64,000 nt of DNA from Galaxea fascicularis. Taxonomy: Eukaryota > Cnidaria > Anthozoa > Scleractinia > Euphylliidae. The notes beneath the pieces are model-generated. The model was not told the origin of the DNA, searched no databases, and saw nothing but the letters and a program-made list of their open reading frames with translations. This document shows positions 1-21,951 of this stretch, one piece after another. Position numbers and translations under genes: made by a program. The stretch covers positions 11,345,395 through 11,409,394 of the forward strand of contig OX419336.1 of assembly GCA_948470475.1 (NCBI GenBank). The letters are read 5' to 3'. How positions within the stretch are numbered: the first letter of the stretch is position 1; the number at the start of each line of letters is the position of its first letter.

Positions 1-1399
1 CTGGGGAAAGGGGCTACAGCCCCCTCCTTCCCCCCCCCCCCCCCTCTAGTCGACAGCAAAAATAATTTTTTCGGGCAGTTGGTCGATCAGTTGGACACCT
101 TGTTTTTGTTTTGAGTTTTTTAGTAAAAGCCAGTGAGCAGCACGCAGCAACACATCTTGTCAACTCTTTTTGAGCTATTTTGTGTAAACAAAATCGCTCT
201 ATGTCAGCATGAAGCTCAAGAAATTCTTCCTTGGTCGGGTGATTCTGCCTTGAACCAATGAAATAAAGGTTTCTTTAGATGGCATTGTTTCAGCCAGCGG
301 CCAATCTAATTCCCTGTTTTAAAGGTGTTTTTGAAAGCATGTGGTCAGTGATGGCCAGCACTGAGACTAAGTTACACATGCGTGTTGATTACGCTCAAAG
401 GAACATCAGCGTGGAATGTCACGCGTCGTCCATGTCATGTTGCGTCATATATTTATGACTATCACACGAAGGGGTACCACCGTTATGGTAGTCTTTCCGG
501 AGAAAAGGGTTTGTATATTTAACGCATGCGTGAATGACAACAATAGGCGTGAGATACTGGAGTCAGATTAGAATGAAGTATGAGTTGTGCTGTTTCGATG
601 GATGATGAAGGTAGTAAGGTGGGGACGAAAGTATTTGAAGTTTACGGCCGCGGCTTGTTGGTTATAACACCCGTGTGTTTAGTCTCTTTCGCAGACACTC
701 TTTTGGTTCGTCACGCAATCTTTCCTTCCCAATGAACGTATGCTGAAACGAGCAGCAGATTCGTTTCCCATTGTTAGCAAAGATCAGCCGGAGTCCACGT
801 AAAAATTACTACAGAGCCAATCAGCGCTAAGTTACTGTGTATTGAAAAGCCTGACGTCTCACGTTTTCGAGGGGAGTGTCTTTACTATTTTGAATTGCGT
901 GTGATGCACAACCTGCGCCTCCTGGAAAGTCCTTCAATGATTTTTCAGCATCTTTGAATTCGGTCATCCCGATGAAAACGAAAGTAGAACTATGTTAGTG
1001 GCACTCGACCACTTCTGAAGAGAATTTTTAAGGGTTAAAAACAATGAAATTTAGTTTTTGAGAATTGAAACATCGAGTTATTCGAACAACCGTAGTGTAA
1101 CCGCGAGAGACCTAGCGGGGAAGAAATGCCGTTCTGAGATCAAGCAGCGTTCTTTAAATCACATATTACTATTTGCCATTGAACTGATTGAATGCTCTGA
1201 TTATCGGAAATAATGCAGGCGGTGAAAAGCGGCAAAAAACGTTAAACGAATAATGCTAGTCGTAATTGATTCAGCATCACGGTAATTTGGTTGAGCGGTT
1301 CCTACTCGGGGAGCAAATATTTCGTTTCGAAGTGGACGAGTGCTTAGTTTTGTAATTTTTCTTGTGTTTTTTTTGTTCCTTTACTAATTTTGTCAAAAC
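1..1399. other. intergenic, no supported gene
   Basis: There is a long C-tract near 29-45 and otherwise mixed AT-rich sequence. A short open frame near 580-740 beginning MSCAVSMDDEG could be a first exon of the gene at 3254, but I see no homology and no way to decide. Nothing else is supported here. Confidence 0.5.
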
Positions 1400-1653
1400 T
1401 GCAAGAACATTGTGAAGTATATATATGAAATATTTCATATTTGTACTGCGGTTGTAGATGCAAGTGAAGAGTGATCATCGCAGTAAATGTGAAGTATATA
1501 TATGAAATATATATATATATATATATATGAAGTATATATATGAAATATATACTTCACATCACTTCACTGTGCGGGAAAATATGAACTCAATAATTGACCT
1601 CGCTCCCAATGTGTGGCTTCATAGCTCAGTTGGTAGAGCATCGCACCGGTATC

Positions 1654-1687
<34 letters not shown>

Positions 1688-1722
1688 TGATTTTTTCAGG
1701 CTTCTTCTTTCCAGTTGCTTAA

Positions 1723-1753
<31 letters not shown>

Positions 1754-1774
1754 ACTTGCATGCAAGAACATTGT
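1400..1774 (+). mobile_element. tRNA-core repeat element, copy 1
   Basis: The element lies between two 14-bp direct copies of TGCAAGAACATTGT (1400-1413 and 1761-1774), which look like target-site duplications. It holds a tRNA-like core (1615-1686) and a fixed trailer ending in a stretch that contains TTTACTGCGATGATCACTC. In this copy the left terminal segment (about 1421-1487) is inverted relative to the right one, and an (AT)n expansion lies at about 1497-1555. The core and trailer match copy 2 at 12.9 kb almost base for base. A retrotransposed tRNA-derived element is the likeliest explanation. Confidence 0.7.
1615..1686 (+). tRNA. tRNA-like core (pseudo-tRNA, copy 1)
   Basis: The 72 nt fold into a cloverleaf: 7-bp acceptor GGCTTCA/TGAAGCC, D stem GCTC/GAGC, B-box GGTTCGAATCCC. 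The anticodon loop reads CCGGTAT, giving a GGT (Thr-like) anticodon, but position 33 is C instead of the near-invariant T and the anticodon stem has a mismatch. An identical core recurs inside a repeat at 13003. This is a mobile tRNA-derived core and not a convincing working tRNA gene. Confidence 0.5.
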
Positions 1775-2025
1775 TAAAACTGGAAGAGCATTGTGTGACG
1801 AAAATAAACATATGTTTGACGGATTTGAAGACTATAAATATTAGTCTAATCAGAAGTGGCTGTTTCCACAAGTGATATTTGTCCGGAAGAAAAATGCTAT
1901 GGAAGGGAATCCTTAATCTGGATATTTGTTCCCCTTGAAGTGAAGCCGTTTTTATGTTAAACAATGAAAATGGTGATTTCGGATAGTGAGCAATTTCATT
2001 TGTCAAATGGATTACTTTTGTCTCT

Positions 2026-2234
2026 CACGTGTAAACAGGCACCAAGACATACAGCCCTGTTTACCAAATGCGATTTTCAACTTTGATCTATCACGTGCAT
2101 ACGTTTGGTAATAGCAAGTTCGTTGGTTAATTCCAACATGAATAAGGCAGCGTTGTTGGTTAAATGCGACTCCGAACTTTGATCGGTCACGTGCATCCAA
2201 CATGACCTTTGATCAATCACAAGATTTGCACGTG
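2026..2234. promoter_or_regulatory. cluster of four CACGTG palindromes
   Basis: CACGTG occurs at 2026, 2092, 2188 and 2229. Two of the sites share a longer context (TTTGATC then TCACGTGCAT), so part of the cluster arose by local duplication. CACGTG is the E-box bound by MYC/USF-type bHLH factors. No gene start is identified next to it; the gene piece at 3254 lies about 1 kb downstream. Confidence 0.3.
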
Positions 2235-3253
2235 GTCAATTCAACTTGTTTACAACAACATCTAATTGAATTTATTTTCTGTGACAATGATTGGTCACTT
2301 TTAACCGTTTTTTATTGGTTACTTTTCTCTCAACTTCAATTTTCTCTTCTTCTCATTGGCGGATTTCGATCCGTTGTTTGTCTGTTGATCGGGTTTTTTA
2401 ATATTGTGCAACTGTTGACGCTCTTAATTCGGAGGAGCTTATTTGGTTTGTTTTCGAGTCGGTAAGTTTAATATTGCCCTTATTTCGGGATATAACGCGG
2501 TGTTACGCTCATCTGCTTACTGTACACAGACGTTGTCAGCAAAAGGCCCAACACTAAAATAAGAGCATTTGTTTAGGTCGGGCTATTTTTGCTGTCCGAA
2601 GTAAACAGCATAAAGCACTTGAAAATCAGAAATTGATGAATTATGGCAATTACAGATCTATACTCGTTATCAGTACTATTTGTCCAACGTTGATTTGTTT
2701 TTGCTGGTGTTGTATATTACGGTGTGTTTGGTGGTTCGTTTGTTTGCGAATATTTCTTCATGTGGTCCTGGAACTGTTTGAGCACGTGTACGTATATTTT
2801 GGGAATTCGAGAGACTGGACGAATATAGTGTTTGCGAAAGTGCGGAGAAAGAAAATGAACAAATAATAGAAAATATATTACATATCGGTTTTTGCGGAAT
2901 TAATGAAACTCTTGTTTCAAAAAATGTAGGATGAATGACTATTTAATTGGTACAAATCAAACTCAAAATCAGTCTTAGAAATAAGAAAACTAAACAAAAA
3001 TCAAATGAAAAACAGTTTGCTCGTACTTCTCCGATACCATAGCAAAAACCAAAAGCGCCACAGATAAATGACTCACCATTCAACCATTTTCTGACTTCTC
3101 CCTATCTTATCAACATTTTACCGCCCTTCACAAAATAGCTCAAGCACGCATTGCGTGCCTGTGTTTATTATATTTATTATCAGTATGATCTTTCTTTCTT
3201 TCTTTGTCGTGCTACCATTGTTTTCGCTGACTTGTGCATCATTCAGTTTATAA

Positions 3254-4822
3254 ATGTTTTCCACAGATAAAGGGAACCAACTGACTGAAGAAGACGTTGA
3301 TGTGAACCTCGTAAAAGCCTTCTTAAGAGAAGTTGGTAGCAAAATTCAAGACCAAGATCTCGATAATCCCGTACAACTTTACCAAAATATGCGACTGGTG
3401 AGGACTTTGGGAGATAAACAACAGAAAGGAAAACTGGTAAAGCGTTTTGCCCCCCGGAATGTGACTTTGCTGTTTTTTAATCAAAACCCAAAGAAATACT
3501 TCGCAGGAGCAATAACAGAGATAGGGATATATGATCAAAACGGAAACTCCATACACGAAGAAAAGCACGAAGGACCAATAGATCAGCAAATCAAGAACAC
3601 ACTGGAGTACATTTTGAGTGAAATCAAAGACAAAGAAGAAGAGTCTGTAGCTTTTGTGCCATATCCTAGGAAAGCTCTTCGAGAGGCAGTCGTTAATGCG
3701 TTTTATCATAGGGGTTATGAGCCTGAGCACAACGATCCAGTTAAAGTCCGCATCTACCCCAGCCACATTGACATCATAAGTTATCCTGGACCACATCCAA
3801 GTCTGAAGCCCGACCACTTCATGGAAGACCAGGAAATGCCCCCCGTCAAAACTAGAAACAGGAGAGTGGGTGAATTCCTAAAGGAAAGAAAATTGGCAGA
3901 GGACAAAGGGACTGGTGTAAGAACTATTTTTCGTACAATGAAAGACAACGGTAATTTTACCCCAGGCTTTCAATTTGACGATTCGTATTTTCGAGCGCGC
4001 CTTCCAGGTCATCCCAAATTTATGGTGCGCGATATTCTAAAGGAGGTTAACAAACTTCAGGCGAGTGGTGAGAAGCGCAGTGCTGTGAAGCAACTCAGGA
4101 GGTTTATGGAAAAGAATCCCGACCTGAGGCCCAACAGTTTGGTTGGGAAGTTGTTGGAGCTATGTGATAACGACAAAAATCATTTAGACGTTCAGCCTTT
4201 TAAAGACTTTGTTTCCCACCGGCTTGAGCAACGGCTGAGCTTAATATCAAACCTCCAGAAGTGGTCCTCAGCACCACATAATATTCCAGCTGGCGTTGCC
4301 ATCATCCAAGATCTTGTGCAGCAAGGGGCAGATTCAGATGATCTGCAGGTGGCCACACAAATTGCTGTCGGATTTTGCCATTCTAGGTACGAAAACACGC
4401 TTGAGGGAAAGAGAAATGGGTTGCAGGCAAATCAGAATGCGCATCAGCTTCTTCAGGCAATGAGCGATGTCGCCAAGTCAGACGCGTATATCGCTTTTCA
4501 CTTCGGTTGCTGCAAATACAATCTTTACATACTCAACACGAAAGGAAAGAGCATGAGGGAGCGAAAGGAACTGGCATCTTATCTTACGGAAGCTGAAGTG
4601 TGCATCAATAATGCGCTGTCACTGACAAGCAAGGAAAACGCTCACCATTTAGCAAGCCAAAATCGCCAGCTGGGATACATCCACTTTCAACTCTGTCAAA
4701 TTCGAAAGTCTACATCAAAAGATGTCATCGATTACTACGACAAGGCAAGAGCTTGCAATCCAGAAATACACATCAATGAAACGTTGGTACCAGCAGATTA
4801 CAGAAACCGGTACAAAAAATGA
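3254..4822 (+). CDS. AlbA/Schlafen-associated GHKL ATPase-like protein with helical C-terminus (3' exon)
   Basis: The frame encodes 522 residues. Residues 6-250 resemble the part of COG2865-type proteins that follows the Schlafen AlbA_2 domain, ending in a RecG-C-terminal-like GHKL ATPase domain. It includes the N-box REAVVNA (E144, N148), DIISYPGP near 173-180 and the lid-like EDKGTGVRTI near 216-225. Residues 260-522 are helical and look TPR-like, with no motif I recognise. The apparent start codon lies inside a splice acceptor (TTTTCCACAG ending at 3266), so the true protein probably enters from an upstream exon that should carry the missing AlbA_2 domain; I could not find it. Family members in bacteria are called transcriptional regulators or defence-associated ATPases; a function here is unknown. 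A bacterial origin by ancient transfer is plausible, but the gene has acquired an intron boundary and an AATAAA signal. Confidence 0.75.
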   Translation: MFSTDKGNQLTEEDVDVNLVKAFLREVGSKIQDQDLDNPVQLYQNMRLVRTLGDKQQKGKLVKRFAPRNVTLLFFNQNPKKYFAGAITEIGIYDQNGNSIHEEKHEGPIDQQIKNTLEYILSEIKDKEEESVAFVPYPRKALREAVVNAFYHRGYEPEHNDPVKVRIYPSHIDIISYPGPHPSLKPDHFMEDQEMPPVKTRNRRVGEFLKERKLAEDKGTGVRTIFRTMKDNGNFTPGFQFDDSYFRARLPGHPKFMVRDILKEVNKLQASGEKRSAVKQLRRFMEKNPDLRPNSLVGKLLELCDNDKNHLDVQPFKDFVSHRLEQRLSLISNLQKWSSAPHNIPAGVAIIQDLVQQGADSDDLQVATQIAVGFCHSRYENTLEGKRNGLQANQNAHQLLQAMSDVAKSDAYIAFHFGCCKYNLYILNTKGKSMRERKELASYLTEAEVCINNALSLTSKENAHHLASQNRQLGYIHFQLCQIRKSTSKDVIDYYDKARACNPEIHINETLVPADYRNRYKK

Positions 4823-4855
4823 AACGCTAGTGAAGCTTGCTTCATGAACTGCCGG

Positions 4856-4861
4856 AATAAA
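4856..4861 (+). terminator. polyadenylation signal AATAAA
   Basis: A canonical AATAAA lies 33 bp after the stop codon of the GHKL ATPase-like gene, supporting it as a transcribed eukaryotic gene. Confidence 0.5.
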
Positions 4862-6427
4862 TGTTACTGCATGACGACCTAGGGCCAGCTAGAAATTAAA
4901 CATTTTGCATGTGAAGCTAAGTCATACTTGAGATTTGTAAGAAGATGATGTGCTCATTTGTTGAGTCTCCAGGAAGGTAGAAGAAATTTTGGACATATCA
5001 TCCAACATGCATGCACACCACTGCAAATGAATCAACAGCAATCTCTGTCCATCGATGTTGAACGATGTCAGTAGTGATAGGATTTTAGGCCAACATCAGG
5101 TGATAGTAATCTTGTAATCTTGAAAGCAACTCAAGCATCGTAGCCTCAAAGTGGTCAAGACCTAAATGTACGTGACAGATCGTTAACAAACAATGCGTTG
5201 TATACACTGAACTTTCAGTGTGACTTGTGCGATGCAGGTTATATAAGATACACGTACAGACACTTGAACGAACGTGAAGAGAGGCATCGACAACAATCGT
5301 CCTCTCTACAGTGTTTTTAAATACTTTACCAAGGCAAACATGGCAATATCCCAGATGACCTCGGCAACGTTTTCATATCTTATGCAAATGCAGTATATTT
5401 GATTGTTTCGTGCACGAAATGCTGCACATAAGACAATTAAGACCTAGTCTCAACGTGCAGTCGAACTCACTGATACGAGCAAAAGTGTTCTTGTAATTGT
5501 TGTCACTTGTTACGATCTTTATTATGTTAATTTAGTGATCCATTAATCTCGCATAACAGTTTCTTCTTCCATTTACCTTGACAATGGCGTCATGTTGACA
5601 CCGAAACGTCGGTTTTTATCGTTAGTTTTTACTTGTTTATGTATGGGCATGATATAGTGTGGCTTTGTTAATACTTTTATCTGCCAGGGCGCGAGGATCG
5701 AGTGATCAGTAGACAGGACCGTCTTTGCCCTTAAAAGCCGAAATCGAACCACTGAATGCTTGAGCAGGAAAACTCGTTAGAGCTGACTGTGAGACAGACT
5801 TTACACTATAACTGGACTGAAACATGATAAGGTAACCGAAGTAGGTTTGACTATTGAAGGGGGGGGGGCTAACTTACTACAGACTTAGCGTTGTTGACAA
5901 GTGATTTTTACGGATTGTATTTGTAAAACACTGTTTTTTCGGCGGCACTATATTGGTGAAACGTGCGAAGGTGAACATGTCAAATTTATAAATTGTTATT
6001 GCGCATGTGCAACTTGCCCCAGGCCCTAACCGCGCTTTAGAGAGAAAATCCCTAAAACTGGAGAAAATTATGTGTAGTTCCGAGGTTTTTGCCAGTCAGA
6101 GATGTTCCAGCCTTCTTTACAAGCCTTCTTAAGCATTTGTTGTTAACGTACATAACTGCAATGATAATGACGAAATGGTATGAATTTGCGTGCTTATGAC
6201 GTCATAACTCTCACAGTAACGCGAATTTCAAAAAATCGATACGCAGAGTTTTGCACCTTGGCGATCGTTAACCATCGGTATCATTTTCGATATCAGAAGT
6301 GTACGCCACTCGAGTTTTGGGCTTTTTTCTGTTCTGGTCACGTGACTTACCAAATATGGTTGTGACTCGAAAATTGATTAGACAGCTTGCCTGTGCAAGT
6401 TAGGGTTTCCAAGATTTGAGTTAAATA
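4862..6427. other. intergenic, repeat debris
   Basis: No coding region is supported. At about 5592-5615 the sequence TTGACACCGAAACGTCGG resembles the tail often seen after Penelope-like elements; a related motif appears at about 45930-45965. A short G-run lies at 5861-5869. Confidence 0.4.
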
Positions 6428-6598
6428 GGCCATTTCCGAGATCGCTTGAGCCTCTATTTCAAAGCAAGTCTAAGTGCGAAGTCTTTGCAATGAAAATGAG
6501 TTTTCGCTCATATGGAACGCTGAACTTATTACCATCACAAAACTTTCGCACTTTGACTCGCTTTGAAATAGAGGCTCGAGCGAACTCAGAAATGGCCC
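6428..6598. mobile_element. MITE family A, copy 1
   Basis: Arms of about 60 bp form an inverted repeat beginning GGCCATTTC and ending GAAATGGCC, both carrying GCCTCTATTTCAAAGC. The second copy is at 9669. No coding capacity. Confidence 0.8.
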
Positions 6599-7052
6599 AT
6601 TAGTCCCTCGCCCTGAACTGACTGTGGTGATCGTAATAAACAAATCGTTTAAGCTGTACAATATTCCTTCACTGTTTCATGATTCTCTTTGAACAGTCTC
6701 TAGCTTGCACAAGTACAACACCAGACCCAAAGTAAGGACCAACACTGGCAAATTTACTTTTGTATATGCAGCCTCTAAATTATGGGAAACAGACCAACAA
6801 ACTGAAACGGCTCTCTATTAGTAGCTTTAAAACTTGAGTGGTATAAAAATCATCTCCTCGAATGTCAGTCATAGTTCTGAATTTCCAACTAAATTCTCAT
6901 TTTGTAATCATGTCTGTTATTGTTTTCTGACTTTTCTGAAAGTAATTTTAAATATAACATTTTCATTCCGTCTTCATAATACTTCTTGCCTTGTGAATAA
7001 GTTTAGTCTTAATTATTATTTGTTTCCTTCGTTCCTTTATTTACTTGTAACT

Positions 7053-7274
7053 CTATAGAGGGTCCCCTATACCACTTTGGAAAATGAATTCACGTAAAAA
7101 TATTGAGACTGTTCACGCGTCACGGATAATTCCCAAAATTCGTTCACGTTCACGATAAAGCAAATATCGGCAATCACGAATCACGAATGAACAAATAAAC
7201 CTAAATCACGTTTCACGAGAAAAAAAATAGTCCCAATCACGTTTCACGAAAAAAGTATAGGGGACCCTCTCTAT
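7053..7274. mobile_element. MITE with AGAGGGTCCCCTATAC ends
   Basis: The terminal inverted repeat AGAGGGTCCCCTATAC (7057-7072) is matched by its reverse complement at 7255-7270. A 4-bp direct CTAT flanks both sides (7053-7056, 7271-7274) as a possible target-site duplication. The interior is AT-rich with repeated TCACG words. Confidence 0.75.
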
Positions 7275-9668
7275 AGGCAGCAGCCAACTCGAAAGCTTTG
7301 CTACTTTGGCTGCTGCACACTAGTTCAAAAATTGTACAGTCATATAGTTATATATCCTCTATCATTTCGTTTCCTTTAGTTTCTTTTTTCTTCTTTTTTG
7401 TACTTGAATAGTGTGAATAAAGAACTTGCAAACTTATACAAAAAGTCCATTCGCGATCGTTTTAACCCTTCTTCCCTTCTTGTTTTGGCAGGCAGGCGTC
7501 ATCTCAAATTGAATTTGATATCTTTGAAGTGTAACTTACACATTTGAAGCGTGACTTTCTGAACTATTGGCTTTAAACAAAGTAAAGTCATTATCTGACC
7601 ACCAAGTTGACTACAACACGCTCCTAATTCCAAAACGCAGTGTTAAATCTCGGCATCCCTCTAGACCTCAAATAAACCGATTACCTGGGCCTGACCCTAT
7701 TAGATGGGTGAGAGGAGTACTCCCTGTAAAACCCTTTAAAGATAATGAAATGGTGGGCCTTTTCTTGTTGCCTCTAAATCGTCTTTAGTCTTTAGTCAGC
7801 TTTTTTAATCCCTGTACGATGTTCAATTTACACTATCAACTCCGCTGATAAAACCAAATTTTCGTGTACCACGCCCCCACCGATGCCGCACAACAGTTTC
7901 TTACGAAATTAACCCCCTTCGGAGAATGTGGAACACTGCTTTATATTTACCCATTTTGCTCTACCAGAGAGGTTTAGTTTATACAATGAAATTTTAGCGC
8001 TATGCCGGTGAAGCAGTTCCTTCGAGCCTATGGTATTATGAACTGAACTATCAAGGTAAATTGGCCAACCGAAAGACATTCAACAGATGACGCTTTCAGG
8101 ATTCAGGGTTACATTTTGTTGGAGACCATTCTAGTCAAATGTGAATTCTGTTCAACGTAATAGTCCGAGATAGGATTCACTTACTTGTCACTTGGATTGA
8201 AGGGGCTAGATTTTCGTAATAAAGTCTGAATCTGTAGTAGCTAAATGAGAATCACGTATATTCTGATTGAAAATTCCAGTACCGGCCTATTCTCCCGGAA
8301 AACCTCCCCTTCCCGTGCCATTTCCTCCGGACTCCTGCATATTTTCGTGTTTCTCCTGCCTGGTCCCCCATAAATTTTTTCCTTCCCGCCTTCTGCCCTT
8401 TTAAGAACTCTTCCTTGATAAAATATTTCCTTCTCACCTTCTGCCTGTTAAAACTCAAACCTTCCGATGATTTTCTTTCCTGTCATCTGTCTCTTAAGAA
8501 GATAAAATTTTTCCATGATAAATTTTGTCCCTGATAACATTTTTCCTTCTCACCTACTGCCCTTTTAGAAATCATGTCTTCCGATACTTTTCTTTCCTGC
8601 CGTCTGTCCCTTAAGAAAACTCCCTCTTCCACGATAATTTTGCGGACCGCCTCCCACCATTTTAGACTTCCCGCTTCTCGCCCTCTTTCCACCGGTCCCC
8701 TTTATCTCTCCCGCCCCCTATTCTGATGGAATCCCTCGTGTCTTCCCCTTCATACAACAACTGATAATCTGTTGATTCAGTTTTATTATCATACCACAAA
8801 ACAAAACAAGAAACAAAGTTAACGCAATACTAATTAAGAGTTTTGATTTGCCCGCTATGCAGCCGTTTAGGTCAAATTGTGAGAAAAGTAAAATAATAAA
8901 ACCAAGTAATAAATAAAGATCGTCCATATTTATCTCATACATAGTTTGAACAACTAATACAATGATACACTGACACACAGAAAGAACTAAACTAAAAGAC
9001 ACCAAACGCCTTCATTGTTAACCAACTGAATCCAAGATGAGTTCATTAAGATAATCCAAAGGTATGGTGATACTTTCAAAACAAATGTATATTCGTTTTG
9101 GGACAGAAAAACACAACATCAGAATGACCATATCCGGAGGGAACTCCCCTATAAAAATGACAGGGGTGTTTGTCGCAAAATGTTGAAAACAACCCTAAAA
9201 GGTACCAGAATCTCGTTTCATGGGCGTGGCCCAAAGTAATTTTAACCCCAAGAGGAAACAAATACGGTTACGGTTCCCGTCATTTTTCAGATCGGGTACT
9301 GCGACAACTCTGTTTTAACACCAAAAGCAGCATCAATCTACAACCCCCCCCCCCGCCCTCTAAAAAGTGCAACGAACACCCTCGTCATTTTAATAGGGCC
9401 CCCCCTGGGGATTACATTAAAGCCTAGATTATAAAAACCTTGCATCTTGTCAGAGATTGAAGAAACCTTTTTCCCGACACTCTGTCTCTGTCTGACTCAA
9501 TTAGTATCTCGTGGTAGTCACAATGAGTATTGGCATATTGACACAAAGCACTCATCTTAATGCTCTCCGTCACCCTTTAGTTATGTATCTTTTAACTACA
9601 AACATTTGTGAATTTCCTTTTTTCCAACCCGGTAGAGCGATTTTCAAATGAGTGCTCATTAAGCAATA
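7275..9668. other. intergenic, no supported gene
   Basis: Open frames of 70-95 codons exist but none shows a recognisable domain, and several are low complexity. The pyrimidine-rich tract at 8251-8720 is listed separately. Confidence 0.4.
8251..8720. repeat. degenerate pyrimidine-rich tandem repeat
   Basis: The words CCTTCTCACC, CTGCCCTTTTA and TTAAGAAGA recur with a spacing of very roughly 100 bp, each followed by TTTTTCC/GATAA-type words. Open frames on the minus strand here are lysine/arginine-rich products of this bias and are not taken as genes. Confidence 0.45.
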
Positions 9669-9838
9669 GGCCATTTCCGAGATCGCTTGAGCCTCTATTT
9701 CAAAGCGAGTCTAAGTGCGAAGTCTTTGTAATGAAAATGAGTTTTCGCTCATATGGAACGCTGAACTTATTACCATCACAAAACTTTCGCACTTTGACTC
9801 GACTTGAAATAGAGGCTCAAGCGAACTCGGAAATGGCC
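9669..9838. mobile_element. MITE family A, copy 2
   Basis: This is a near-identical copy of the element at 6428-6598, with the same GGCCATTTC ends and the same orientation. Confidence 0.8.
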
Positions 9839-11580
9839 CATTACTCAGACCAATCACGTAAGACTCAAGCAACCGAACCAGCCAATCATATGTAGCTGGT
9901 ACCAAGCGCGGGAAATCACATGCAAGGTGTTAGGCTTACTTTTGTTTGGATGTGGAAAGTGATGCGAGTTTTGTCAACCAACTACGGTATGAAAAAAAGC
10001 AAAACCGAACCAACGAAAATTACATTTGACACTCAATTGAAAACTCCCTATATCTCATGTACAGAAACTAACCCCTGCAAATGACTTACTCCTATTCTTC
10101 TCTGTTCTATGTTTTTCGTTTTCGTGTATTCCAAAATGTAATAAAATCTCACTAAATATAGGAATTGTATAGCAGATTAATATTCTTTTTTTATATCTGA
10201 TATTCACTGCGACCATCATCATAACCGCACACCACAGCAAAGCGTCCTCCCATGACGTCCCTGAGGCTCTGTCAGTTCTAATGTTTCTTCTTTTCCTTCT
10301 TCTAAAACAAACCAAACAACCAATATTAATGCCACATTTCAGCCACGATTTACAACCATCCCAGTATAAAACGAGATGACAGAAAGAACACTCAACAGGA
10401 TGAGTTGCCTTCAACAAACTAGCAAATACACGAGGCGGCTTAAACAATACACAGCTTTTTTGGCCCAGACACAAAAAACGGCCCAGTCCAAACTAACTAG
10501 TTTTTGCATGGCAGTGAAAGTGGATGTTGCACATAGCCTAAATGGTTATCCTAAACACATATCACTTTATTCTCGTTTGACATCTGAATTTCTAAGTATT
10601 TCCCCGGACCGAATAGCCAATAAATAAAAGTGGCCATGATCAAATTCTATGTAATTTAGTCATGAGTCCAACAACTCAAAACAAGTTGGTGCTGTTGGCA
10701 AACGAAAATCAACTGTGCACGTAAACTCGCATAAAGTTAACGATACCTTGTTCCCTTTGTACCAAGATGTGCATGCATGCAAACTGTAGCAGGTACCTTT
10801 AATAGTTTGTATGAATCTCCTTTGAACAAGTAGCGAAAGTGTCCAAAGCGTGAGAAATTGTTCTGCAATAATTGAGTCGAACTGATTTGTGACCAGCGAT
10901 CGTGTTGACAGATGAATTAGTCGTTGCGCAATGGCAAACGGTACTATCGTGTGACATTTTTAAGGCGTTGAAAAATCTGTGACAGGGGGGATGAAGTGTC
11001 TGTGAGTAGTGTGATTCGAGTGAGAGTACAGTTGTAAGGAAGGAAACCTAACTCAGAAAAGAATAAACCGTGAAGTGTCGGAAACTAGCGGACTCGTTGG
11101 TCTCATTTGCGATAAAAATATTTTAATGATACTGTGGCAGTTGATAATGAAACTGGAATGTAAAGTCAGTCATGCAAAAGATCAAAAAATAAAAATAACT
11201 TGGAACTTTTTCTCTATAAATGTCTCAAATTGTGTTGGTGATAATTAGAATAAGCAGCACGGAAATTAATAATCGGATCCTTCCTGCATCAAGATACAAA
11301 AACAAAGTCAAGAATAACGAGCCAAAGATTTTTTACGACTGGAGAAAATTTCTAGATGTCTCTAGGGCGCGCAAACGCGCAAGACAAAATGAATGTTTTG
11401 TTTCCATGCTGCGCAAACATTTGTTGCGGACACGAAATGTTTCTGAACAAAATCCGAAACATTTTTTGTTTCCCGGAAACAAAATTCGTGTTGCGCGTGT
11501 TGCGCGCGCGGGCAAACGGGGGAACATTTGTGTCCGCAAATGATGTGTCCTTGTTTGCCAGGACCATTAGGTTTTAAGTG
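9839..11580. other. intergenic; palindrome-rich segment at 11350-11560
   Basis: No gene is supported. At 11350-11560 the sequence is full of complementary GAAACA/TGTTTC and GCGCGCAA/TTGCGCGC words, typical of a decayed fold-back element. A last RAB24 exon encoding the usual C-terminal cysteines might lie here on the minus strand, but I could not identify it. Confidence 0.35.

Positions 11581-21951
<10,371 letters not shown>

Noticed and set aside
3254..3266. ATG at 3254 as the true start of the GHKL ATPase-like protein
   Set aside because: It lies within a pyrimidine-rich stretch ending in CAG, a better splice acceptor, and the family has an additional N-terminal domain.
8252..8692. Two basic minus-strand frames
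   Set aside because: They arise from a degenerate pyrimidine-rich repeat; composition is biased and there is no domain.
11220..11577. Several overlapping frames on both strands
   Set aside because: They span a palindrome-rich decayed element, which keeps frames open on both strands at once.
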